Part shown: piece after piece, positions 1 to 5,762 of the stretch
Numbering within the stretch: the first letter of the stretch is position 1
Layout of the letters: the number at the start of each line of letters is the position of its first letter
Notes under the pieces: model-generated
Told to the model about the DNA's origin: nothing
Databases searched by the model: none
Seen by the model: the letters and a program-made list of their open reading frames with translations, nothing else
Translations under genes and position numbers: made by a program
NCBI GenBank assembly: GCA_023660035.1
Contig: JAGXOF010000055.1
Span: 1-6,184, forward strand
Length of the DNA stretch: 6,184 bases
Reading direction: 5' to 3'
DNA from: Dehalococcoidia bacterium LH_S1
GTDB lineage: Bacteria; Chloroflexota; Dehalococcoidia; SZUA-161; SpSt-899

Positions 1-29
1 TTTTGCTTTTTATCCTGTTAAATTAGAAG

Positions 30-58
30 TTGAAAAGAGGGAGGTTCTGGCATATAAA
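30..58 (+). promoter_or_regulatory. Candidate sigma70-type promoter of dctP
   Basis: TTGAAA at 30-35 and TATAAA at 53-58 are separated by 17 bases, which is the ideal spacing for a housekeeping promoter; each hexamer is close to consensus. Transcription would start near 65, giving a leader of about 55 bases that is A-rich and ends in the ribosome site AAGGAG at 111-116, five bases before the dctP ATG. No operator-like palindrome is visible in the leader. The match is by eye and AT-rich DNA produces chance matches, so this is a good candidate rather than a proven promoter. Confidence 0.5.
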
Positions 59-121
59 TCTGTAAACACATCTTGAAGCCAGGACAAATAAATCAAACAA
101 ATCAAAAAGAAAGGAGATAAG

Positions 122-1195
122 ATGCCCAAAAAGTTTTTTACAATTACTTCTACTTTACTGGCTTTAATGCTAGCTTTGGCGGTGATTGTGAGCAGTGGGT
201 GTGCAGCGCCGACCCCGACTTCTTCACCTGCCGAAGCGACCCCGACTCCTTCACCTGCCAAGCCGATTAAATTAATTGCTTCTTGTTATCATCCCCCAAG
301 CTATGCAGATCTTTTCCCTCCTCAGAAGGAGTTTTGTGAGCGTGTGAATGAGATAGGAAAGGGGACGGTGGAGGTCGACTTTTATCATTCTGGGAATTTG
401 CTTAAGGCTGGAGAGGCAATTCCCGGTTTGAGGAAAGGCACTGCCGACCTGATTTTCCAGACTTCTGCCTATTGGACCGGTGATGTTCCTATCTATAATG
501 GATATTCCCTGCCTTTCCTTTGGGAGGATTACGCTGACATGAGGGATAAGCTATTTCGCGGCACCCCCCTTCGGGAGCTTGTAGATAAAGAAATGGCGAA
601 ATCGGGCTATTATATAGTAGCTGAGGGTGCCCTGCCTATGGAGCATATATGGGCGGCTAAGGGGATTTCGCCGATCAGGAAGCCTGCAGATTTAAAAGGT
701 CTTAAGGTAAGAGCTGCTGGAAAGCCTGAGTCCCGCACGGCAATGGCTCTTGGAGGTGCTCCGGTTCGCATGCCCTCAGCTGAAGTGCATGAAGCTGCGG
801 CCAGAGGGACGATTGATGCCTGTATGTTTTACATGGGAACCGTAGGAGGAAGAGCTCTCTATGAAGTGTTGGATTCCTGCACAAAAGCCACCTTTGGTGC
901 CTATACTGTGCCTGCAGTTATGATGAAGGATAGATGGGAGAAGCTTCCTGAAGATGTACGTGATATTCTTCTAGAAGTAGGTGATTGGTATGAGAAAGAG
1001 TATCCAGGACATGCTTCAAAAGTGCATAACGAGCAGTATTGGCCAAAATTTGAGGAAGCAGGTGCGGAGATTATTGAACTTTCCTCTGAAGAGGAGAAAG
1101 CATTTAGAGAAACATGCAAGCCGGTATATGATTGGTTTACAGAGGAAGAATGCCCTGAGGTAGGGGAGAAGTTTGTTGAGCTTGCCAGCGAATAA
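122..1195 (+). CDS. dctP: TRAP transporter solute-binding lipoprotein, DctP family
   Basis: This 357-residue protein is the extracytoplasmic substrate-binding subunit of a TRAP transporter. Residues 1-26 form a lipoprotein signal (KK, a long hydrophobic stretch, then VSSGC), with Cys27 as the lipid-modified residue. Residues 28-48 are a Thr/Pro/Ser linker built from two 9-residue copies; the binding domain follows to the C-terminus. The family signature is clear around 190-235: DLKGLKVRAAG with Arg197, the position of the arginine that usually pairs with the substrate carboxylate in this family, then ALGGAPVRMPSAEVHEAAARGTIDA. Length is normal once the linker is allowed for. The start is fixed by AAGGAG five bases upstream and by the signal peptide. 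The mature protein has six further cysteines (55, 72, 234, 253, 332, 344). dctQ and dctM follow on the same strand. The substrate is not deducible; an organic acid is the family default. Confidence 0.93.
   Translation: MPKKFFTITSTLLALMLALAVIVSSGCAAPTPTSSPAEATPTPSPAKPIKLIASCYHPPSYADLFPPQKEFCERVNEIGKGTVEVDFYHSGNLLKAGEAIPGLRKGTADLIFQTSAYWTGDVPIYNGYSLPFLWEDYADMRDKLFRGTPLRELVDKEMAKSGYYIVAEGALPMEHIWAAKGISPIRKPADLKGLKVRAAGKPESRTAMALGGAPVRMPSAEVHEAAARGTIDACMFYMGTVGGRALYEVLDSCTKATFGAYTVPAVMMKDRWEKLPEDVRDILLEVGDWYEKEYPGHASKVHNEQYWPKFEEAGAEIIELSSEEEKAFRETCKPVYDWFTEEECPEVGEKFVELASE
211..259 (+). repeat. 27-base in-frame tandem repeat in the dctP linker
   Basis: The stretch 211-232 recurs at 238-259 with a single difference (T221 versus C248), a period of 27 bases or nine codons. 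It encodes the two linker copies PTPTSSPAE and ATPTPSPAK just after the lipid-anchored cysteine. Such repeats change copy number easily by slippage and would only lengthen or shorten the flexible tether, not the binding domain. Confidence 0.8.
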
Positions 1196-1210
1196 AAATT
1201 TTGCTTCGCT

Positions 1211-1246
1211 AAATTAAAGGGATTACACCCTTCTCGGTTAATTTTT
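1211..1246 (+). terminator. Possible weak hairpin/attenuator after dctP
   Basis: AAGGG (1217-1221) and CCCTT (1228-1232) can pair around a six-base loop; outside them AAATTA can pair with TAATTT near 1239-1244 with an unpaired CTCGG between. Five T residues follow at 1242-1246. This resembles a weak intrinsic terminator or an RNA-stabilising 3' stem, 15 bases after the dctP stop. In many periplasmic-binding-protein operons such a structure keeps the binding protein in excess over the membrane subunits. The stem is short and interrupted, so confidence is low. Confidence 0.3.
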
Positions 1247-1317
1247 ATAATCCTGGAGGGGCTTAACCATCAACATACATCTTCCCCAAGAAACGAAAGG
1301 CTATCAAGTTTGGAGGC

Positions 1318-1357
1318 AATCCCCTTAAATCCCCTTTCCTAAGAAAGGGGATTTAAG
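1318..1357. repeat. Perfect 15-bp palindromic repeat element in the dctP-dctQ gap
   Basis: CTTAAATCCCCTTTC at 1324-1338 pairs perfectly with GAAAGGGGATTTAAG at 1343-1357 around the loop CTAA. The left arm overlaps a tandem 10-base repeat (AATCCCCTTA at 1318-1327, AATCCCCTTT at 1328-1337). No T-run follows, so it is not a standard terminator. AATCCCCTT/AAGGGGATT palindromes of this style occur as dispersed intergenic repeats in many bacterial genomes. In the transcript it would form a very stable stem between dctP and dctQ and could act as an RNA-processing or stability boundary. The rest of this gap (about 1247-1317 and 1358-1419) shows nothing convincing, only a poor promoter-like TTGATT near 1377. 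Confidence 0.6.
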
Positions 1358-1419
1358 ACGTGAGTGAGGCTGAGCTTTGATTTTCACAAACTAGCCAAAA
1401 AATAAAACCATGAGTTAAG

Positions 1420-1451
1420 AAGGAGTTTGGTTTGTGAGGAGAATAAATATG
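1420..1451 (+). promoter_or_regulatory. Two stacked ribosome sites and starts for dctQ
   Basis: AAGGAG at 1420-1425 lies eight bases before a GTG at 1434. Immediately inside, GAGGAG at 1436-1441 lies seven bases before an in-frame ATG at 1449. Either pair is a good initiation site and the products differ by five residues (MRRIN) before the first membrane segment. In addition CACAAAC (1385-1391) is complementary to GTTTGTG (1430-1436), so a fold could cover the GTG start and the second ribosome site. I took the GTG because it gives the longer frame; the ATG is equally plausible. Confidence 0.5.
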
Positions 1452-1928
1452 GGGAATAATTTTATAAAAGTAGTCAGTAAAGCCTCTAAAGGACTTTATT
1501 TAATGGCTGAAATATCCATGTTTGGTATGATGGCGATAGTATTTTTAAATGTAATCTTAAGATATGTATTTAGTGCGCCTTGGTATTGGACTGAAGAAGT
1601 GACCGAACTAATGCTTATTTTCTTCACCTTTTTTGCTGCTGCGGAACTTCTAAGAACAAGGCGACACATTAAACTTACTTTGCTTTTTGATAGATTTTCT
1701 AAGAGAACAAGGAAATGGACTGATATTTTCATTTCTGTTGTTGGTTTATTCTTTTGTGCTCTCTTAAGCTGGCAGGTAATCACTGTAATTAAGATGGCTT
1801 ACGAGATTAATATGCGTACCCCTACTTTACTCTCCTCCCCTCTTGTTATTCCTTTCTCATTTATGGCTGTTGGATTTATATTTCTTTTCCTCGAATTTCT
1901 GGTTAGAGTCATAAAAATAAACTTATAA
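1434..1928 (+). CDS. dctQ: TRAP transporter small membrane subunit, DctQ family
   Basis: The 164-residue product is the small integral-membrane subunit that joins DctM to form the permease of a TRAP transporter. Four membrane helices can be seen, roughly at residues 23-46, 57-73, 97-119 and 138-160. The DctQ signature lies between and around the first two: N39, R43-Y44-x-F46, then W52-T-E54-E55, followed by E71 and a basic cytoplasmic turn LRTRRHIKL (72-81) and D86-R87-F88. Length is usual for free-standing DctQ; it is not fused to DctM. It lies 238 bases after dctP and 17 bases before dctM, so Q and M are surely co-transcribed. The start is uncertain between GTG 1434 and ATG 1449, each with its own ribosome site. 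No truncation or frameshift is seen. Confidence 0.9.
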   Translation: MRRINMGNNFIKVVSKASKGLYLMAEISMFGMMAIVFLNVILRYVFSAPWYWTEEVTELMLIFFTFFAAAELLRTRRHIKLTLLFDRFSKRTRKWTDIFISVVGLFFCALLSWQVITVIKMAYEINMRTPTLLSSPLVIPFSFMAVGFIFLFLEFLVRVIKINL

Positions 1929-1945
1929 ATTTCAAAATTTTTACT

Positions 1946-3256
1946 ATGGAAATTTCTAGCATCGCCGTTAGTCTTTTAGTTGCCGCCTTTATGTTAGGTT
2001 TGATTTTTCTTGGGGCACCTATTTTCTTGGCTTTAGGCTTCTCTGGGCTTCTCGGTATCCTTCTATTAAGGGGGATAACGGGAATTTTCCAAATTCCTGG
2101 AGCAATGCATGCTCAACTAGATTCATTTGTCTTGGTAGCAATTCCTCTTTTTATCCTAATGGGTGAGGTACTTTTCATTACCGGAATAGGAAGTGATCTT
2201 TATGAAGCTTTCAGTAAATGGTTATCTCATTTGCCCGGTGGTTTGGCTATAGCGAGCATATATTCCTGTGCTATATTTGGTGCTATGTGTGGGGTGAGCA
2301 TAGCCGCAGTGGCTACAATTGGGATTATGGCAATTCCGGAAATGCTTCGCCGAGGATATGATAAATCATTCGCAGCAGGTTCAGTGACTTCAGCTGGTGC
2401 TTTAGCTATGCTTATCCCTCCCAGTATACTTTTCATTGTTTATGGATCGATGGCTCGAATCTCCGTGGGGAAACTTTTTATCGGCGGCATAATTCCCGGG
2501 GTAATATTGGCCACATTTATGGCTATTTATGTGATTGCTAGAGCTATTAAAAACCCTAACTTAGCTCCTCAGGAATTCAAGTATATAACCTGGAAAGAAA
2601 GGTTCGCTCCTTTGAAGAAACTATGGTCAGTTGTGTTTCTCATAGTCTTGGTTCTTGGATCAATTTATAGCGGGGTTGCTACTCCTACAGAGTCGGCAGC
2701 CATGGGATCAGCAGGGGCTTTCCTCATAGCCGTATTTGGCTATCAAGCTATTAATTGGAAAACCATTAAAGGAATATTTTTTGCTTCAACACGGGTCTCT
2801 GGGTCAATCCTGATAATAGTTGCTTGTGCCCTGGCTTTTTCAAATTATTTAAGCTTTACTCACCTTCCGGAGATGATAAGTGAATGGGCTGTTAATTTAG
2901 GGATACCCGGTATAGGTGTTTTTTTCCTCTTTATGATTATACTTTTAATCTTGGGAATGTTTGTGGATGCAGTTTCAGTGATAATAATCACAACCCCTAT
3001 TATACTTCCTGCTATTGAATCCTTAGGTTTCGATCCCCTTTGGTATGGGATAATACTAGTTATTAACTTAGAAATGGCTGTAATCACCCCCCCAGTGGGT
3101 TTAAACTTGTATACTTTGAAAAGTGTTACTGAAGATGTAAAAATGGAGGAGATCCTTAAGGGGACCATGCCTTATGTTGCTTTAGAATTCGGCGCACTTA
3201 TCCTCTTTATCTTTATACCTGAACTCGCGATGTGGTTGCCGAGCACCATGGGCTAA
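1946..3256 (+). CDS. dctM: TRAP transporter large membrane subunit, DctM family
   Basis: The 436-residue protein is the ion-coupled transport subunit of the TRAP system and is hydrophobic throughout, in line with the usual eleven to thirteen membrane segments. Family landmarks appear in order: LGAPIFLALG near the N-terminus, VAIPLFILMGEVL, HLPGGLAIAS, a GxMCGVSIAAVATIG stretch, IPEMLRRGYDKSFAAGSV, LIPPS (156-160) followed by ILFIVYG, GVATPTESAA with TPTES at 246-250, and ITPPVGLNLY with TPPVGLN at 381-387. Length matches the family. Only 17 bases separate it from dctQ and no Shine-Dalgarno sequence precedes the ATG (upstream is AAAATTTTTACT), so translation probably depends on coupling to dctQ. 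No alternative upstream ATG, GTG or TTG is available in frame. It is the last gene of the operon; no strong terminator follows before the IS remnant. Confidence 0.93.
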   Translation: MEISSIAVSLLVAAFMLGLIFLGAPIFLALGFSGLLGILLLRGITGIFQIPGAMHAQLDSFVLVAIPLFILMGEVLFITGIGSDLYEAFSKWLSHLPGGLAIASIYSCAIFGAMCGVSIAAVATIGIMAIPEMLRRGYDKSFAAGSVTSAGALAMLIPPSILFIVYGSMARISVGKLFIGGIIPGVILATFMAIYVIARAIKNPNLAPQEFKYITWKERFAPLKKLWSVVFLIVLVLGSIYSGVATPTESAAMGSAGAFLIAVFGYQAINWKTIKGIFFASTRVSGSILIIVACALAFSNYLSFTHLPEMISEWAVNLGIPGIGVFFLFMIILLILGMFVDAVSVIIITTPIILPAIESLGFDPLWYGIILVINLEMAVITPPVGLNLYTLKSVTEDVKMEEILKGTMPYVALEFGALILFIFIPELAMWLPSTMG

Positions 3257-3259
3257 GAC

Positions 3260-4203
3260 TTATAGTATCTTGCAAAATTTGTTACAGTAGATTATCATAA
3301 TTTATACTATGAAAAGGATAGCGATAACTAATAAAGAAGAGGTTCTTAGAAAGAAAAGAGGAGGCTGGGACTAAATTAAAGCTTATCTTGCTTGACTTAG
3401 CAGGAAACTACAATATGGAGGTAGAGAAAGCCTGTGAAATAATAGGCTCTCCATTACGTACAGCTTATGAGTGGATAAAACAATGGAATAAGGAAGAATA
3501 TGAAGGAACTAACCAAACCTGAGGAATTTCTGAAGAGCAAACCTTATTGGACAACTAAAGAAGCTAGGGAGCTTATAGGAGAAGAATTTCAGGTAGATTT
3601 CTCTGAAGCCCAAGTAAGAAGGATACTAAAAGAAAAACTTAAGATGAATTTTTCAAAACCTTACTCTCTTAACTATAGAAGGCCTTCCGAAGCGGAGGAA
3701 ATCTTAGCTGGTAATCTGAATACAGTAATGAGCCTTCTAAAGGAAAAGGGTATGATTTCTTGATGAAACATCACCCCAACTTACAAGCAAACACAGTGGG
3801 GATGCGGAGCTTTGGGAAACCAAAAAAACCTTTAAAAACACTACCAAAATGAAAGCAAATACAATAGGCTTTTATGCCATAAAGGGGAAAAGTATTCATA
3901 ACTTCCTAGAGAATTCCAAAGCGGAAAATACAGCCAAGTTTTTGGAGGAAGTAAAAGAGGCAAACTCAGAATAGGAAGCCATAATATCAATAATGGATAA
4001 CTTTAAAATCCTATAAGAGTTTATTTGGAAAGCTGTGAAGAGGGTTATTTCTCTTTCTTTTGTTAAGGCTCTAGAAGATCTCAGGATTATTATCTTAGAG
4101 AAATTTAAGGAATTCTCCTCAACACTTAGTTATGCTGGTGGTTGAATTAAGGTGTTTTCTTACAGGCTGGGAAATTTGCAATGGGTTGCGCAATTAACTA
4201 TAA
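3260..4203 (+). mobile_element. Remnant of an IS630-family insertion sequence (first copy)
   Basis: The boundaries are proposed from faint inverted ends: TTATAGT at 3260-3266 followed by TTGC at 3270-3273, against the complement of 4197-4203, also TTATAGT, followed on that strand by TTGC at the same distance (4190-4193). TATA at the tips fits the TA target preference of IS630 elements. The span of about 0.94 kb is a little short for the family, as expected because the enclosed transposase has lost internal segments. Beyond the shared words the two ends differ, so they are either eroded or coincidental. The element lies four bases after the dctM stop and is inert. Confidence 0.45.
3309..4160 (+). 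pseudogene. IS630-family transposase, decayed (first copy)
   Basis: Pieces of one transposase lie in all three forward frames. From ATG 3309 reads MKRIAITNKEEVLRKK; after a shift near 3357 comes the first helix-turn-helix (LILLDLAGNYNMEVEKACEI, then RTAYEWIKQWN). From about 3500 to 3763 comes the second, winged-helix part (YWTTKEARELIGEEF, VRRILKEKLKMNFSKPYSL). Then, with further shifts near 3745-3830, come remnants of the catalytic domain: LQANTVGMRSFGKP, NTTKMKANTIGFYAIKGKS, HNFLENSKAENTAKFLEE, and IMDNF with the second Asp at 3996. Stops interrupt at 3972, 4014 and 4143 (TGA where Trp is expected in GGW). The first Asp region near 3760 is shifted. A segment before EFIWK (4017), which should hold the PPYSPDLNPI stretch, is deleted, as is part of the linker near 3510. 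The exact end is not visible. Nonfunctional. Confidence 0.85.
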
Positions 4204-4307
4204 TACATCCTTAAATACCTTAAACAAGAGATAAAAGATTAAAAATAAAGCTAAAATTAGGGATTTTGAGGGGTTATTTCTTGATTTCAACTAACGCTAT
4301 TTCTCGC

Positions 4308-4517
4308 TCAGGACGCCGAATTTTCTTTGCTTTTTTGATTTAGCCTCTTCTTCTGCTCCCTCAATATCTTCCGGTATTCTTTTTCATCCAACTCAATCCA
4401 CTCCAGAAAGAAATACTGCCTCCCACATCCTTTGCATGGTTTACCATCAAGGCATTCTCTAAGCGATTTAATCGTCCCACAGTAGACACAACGCTGGACT
4501 TTTACTTTCTTTGCCAT
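4308..4517 (-). CDS. Small zinc-ribbon protein of unknown function
   Basis: An intact frame encodes 69 residues. Residues 10-13 (CVYC) and 28-31 (CKGC) form two CxxC knuckles 14 residues apart, the pattern of a single zinc ribbon of rubredoxin-like size; a fifth Cys is at 22. The N-terminus is basic (MAKKVKVQR), a short acidic patch EWIELDEKEY follows the ribbon, and the last 25 residues are lysine/arginine-rich (ILREQKKRLNQKSK) and probably helical. This suggests a nucleic-acid or protein adaptor, but nothing identifies a partner. AAGGAG (4520-4525 on the complement) precedes the ATG by only two bases, closer than usual; the next upstream in-frame codons give no other start before a stop. 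The gene runs against both flanking IS630 remnants and has no operon partner. I do not recognise a named family. The stretch 4204-4307 after its stop is AT-rich and shows no clear terminator. Confidence 0.72.
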   Translation of the reverse strand: MAKKVKVQRCVYCGTIKSLRECLDGKPCKGCGRQYFFLEWIELDEKEYRKILREQKKRLNQKSKENSAS

Positions 4518-4525
4518 TTCTCCTT

Positions 4526-4601
4526 TACCAGATTACACTTTACCACCTGCAGCTGGGTTTTTAGCAAATGCATACCAGATTAAAAGTATACTTTAACCAG
4601 A
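4526..4601 (-). promoter_or_regulatory. Repeated TAATCTGGTA word and palindrome in the zinc-ribbon leader
   Basis: On the complement, TAATCTGGTA occurs at 4535-4526, touching the ribosome site, and again exactly at 4582-4573, 47 bases upstream. A partial third copy, TCTGGT, lies at 4601-4596. Between the second and third lies the perfect 12-bp palindrome AAAGTATACTTT (4583-4594). Direct repeats plus a palindrome between promoter and start look like an operator region, but a small duplication left by insertion-sequence turnover would look the same. Confidence 0.35.
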
Positions 4602-4617
4602 ATAATAATCTCATGAA

Positions 4618-4646
4618 ATAATAAGCTCCTAAAGTAATAATACCAA
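4618..4646 (-). promoter_or_regulatory. Candidate promoter of the zinc-ribbon gene
   Basis: Read on the complement, TTGGTA (4646-4641) and TATTAT (4623-4618) are 17 bases apart. This would start transcription near 4610 and leave a leader of about 90 bases containing the repeated TAATCTGGTA word and the palindrome. The DNA here is very AT-rich, so chance matches are likely. Nothing else is recognised in 4602-4694. Confidence 0.3.
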
Positions 4647-4704
4647 TTGCTTTTAGAGATGCCATATAAGATTATAAAGAAAAGTTCCAGTTTTGGAGGG
4701 GATT

Positions 4705-5717
4705 ATGGGAGGAAAAACACTTTACATTCCTTGGTAGGAAGATGAATTTACTCTTTTCAATTTGTACCGAAGTGAGCAAGATTCGGAATTGCGCCCTCGC
4801 CTCCACTCCCTCTGGCTGCTGCGGAAAGGAAAGTCTATGGAGGAAGTGGTTTCCTTGATTGGCTTCCACTATCGCACACTGCAAAGATGGATAGCATGGT
4901 ATCGGCAAGGAGGGATGAAGGAAGTTCAAAGGCATAAAAACGGCGGAAGGCAAGGGAGAGTTCCATATTTAAAGGAAGAGGAACTCGCCCAACTGGTGGA
5001 AGGTTCACCAAGGAATCTTCTCTTGGCCAAGCAGTGCTCTGGGTCCAGCAGAACTTTGGGGTTCAATACACCTATTGGAGGATGCGTTCTCTATTTGAGA
5101 AATTAAAGCTTAAAGTACCCCGGCCTTTGGCGGCGAAAGCTAGAAGCAAGGAGAAAAAAGGGGTCTTGTAAGAGCTCTAAAAGAATGTGGGATAACTCAG
5201 GAGACTAATCTGGTCTGGGAAGATGAGATGCGAATAGGATTGCATGGAAAGACGCGGCGAATATAGGCACCAAGAGGGGTTAAAGTGCGCCAGAGAGTAG
5301 AAGTATGAATGGCGGCATCTCGTTGGCTGTAGACGTGAAGGGAAAACTCTTTTAGAGACGGCTCGCGAATGTGAGAAAAGAAAGCATAAAGGAGACGGTA
5401 AAGGAATTAAAGGGAGCTTAAGTAGAAAGCAATCGTACTTGATAAGGCTCCGGGTCCAAAAACGGTGCAAAGACTGGGCATAAAGCTGGTGTTCCAGCCA
5501 TCTTATGCGCCGGAATTGAACCCGAGAGCGGATCTTTGAGGAGCTTCGGGGAGCAGGGGAAGGACAGGTATATGGAAGAATTGAAAAGAAGGTGGAAGCT
5601 GTAGAGAAGGAACTCACAGCGTTAAGCAGAGCTCCAGAGGTGTGTAGTTTGGTAAATTGGGGATGGATTCAAGAATCACCGAAGCACTTACCTGTACAAT
5701 ATATGGCACCTCCATAG
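4705..5717 (+). pseudogene. IS630-family transposase, decayed (second, distinct copy)
   Basis: GGAGGGG at 4695-4701 precedes ATG 4705, which reads MGGKTLYIPW and meets a TAG at 4735. The same frame continues with EDEFTLFNLYRSEQDSELRP, the first helix-turn-helix (EEVVSLIGFHYRTLQRW) and a GGRQGR linker to about 5020. After a shift, FGVQYTYWRMRSLFEKLKLK and PRPLAAKAR follow to the stop at 5168. The catalytic domain is split: WEDEMRIGLHGKTRR with the first Asp at 5222-5224 and APRGVKVRQRVEV; then LAVDVKGKLF and VLDKAP with the second Asp at 5441; then, after another shift, ERIFEELRG with the catalytic Glu at 5526, ending LVNWGWIQES...LPVQYMAPP and TAG at 5715. Further stops at TGG positions (for example TAG near 5267) confirm decay. 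It is unlike the first copy in sequence and visibly richer in GC. Nonfunctional; length is full for the family. Confidence 0.9.
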
Positions 5718-5762
5718 GCAACCAGTATAAGATCTGCGAGTGGGAAAAATAAGTTAACAATA

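Noticed and set aside
10..261. 83-codon - strand frame with a Gly/Val/Ala-rich start
   Set aside because: It is the complement of the dctP signal peptide and Thr/Pro linker; the repeats explain the low-complexity start.
1196..1433. Possible small RNA or riboswitch in the dctP-dctQ gap
   Set aside because: No known aptamer pattern is recognisable; the structure is accounted for by a simple palindromic repeat and a weak hairpin.
3279..3308. TTGTTA and TATACT 18 bases apart before the first transposase
   Set aside because: The start of transcription would fall inside the coding sequence beyond ATG 3309, so it cannot serve that gene as read.
3262..3310. Inverted repeat ATAGTAT / ATACTAT flanking 35 bases after dctM, considered as a terminator
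   Set aside because: Seven AT-rich pairs around a long loop and no T-run; the left arm is better explained as part of the IS630 end.
3500..3763. 87-codon intact frame that could be taken as a stand-alone DNA-binding protein
   Set aside because: It is only the winged-helix segment of the decayed IS630 transposase; the first helix-turn-helix lies upstream in another frame and the catalytic remnants follow downstream.
4672..4953. 93-codon open frame on the - strand
   Set aside because: Antisense to the first part of the second IS630 transposase; no ribosome site or recognisable motif.
5177..5617. Long open frame of 146 codons on the - strand
   Set aside because: It lies wholly antisense to the second IS630 pseudogene, whose homology is clear in the + frames, and its Ser/Phe/Pro-rich product has no domain character.
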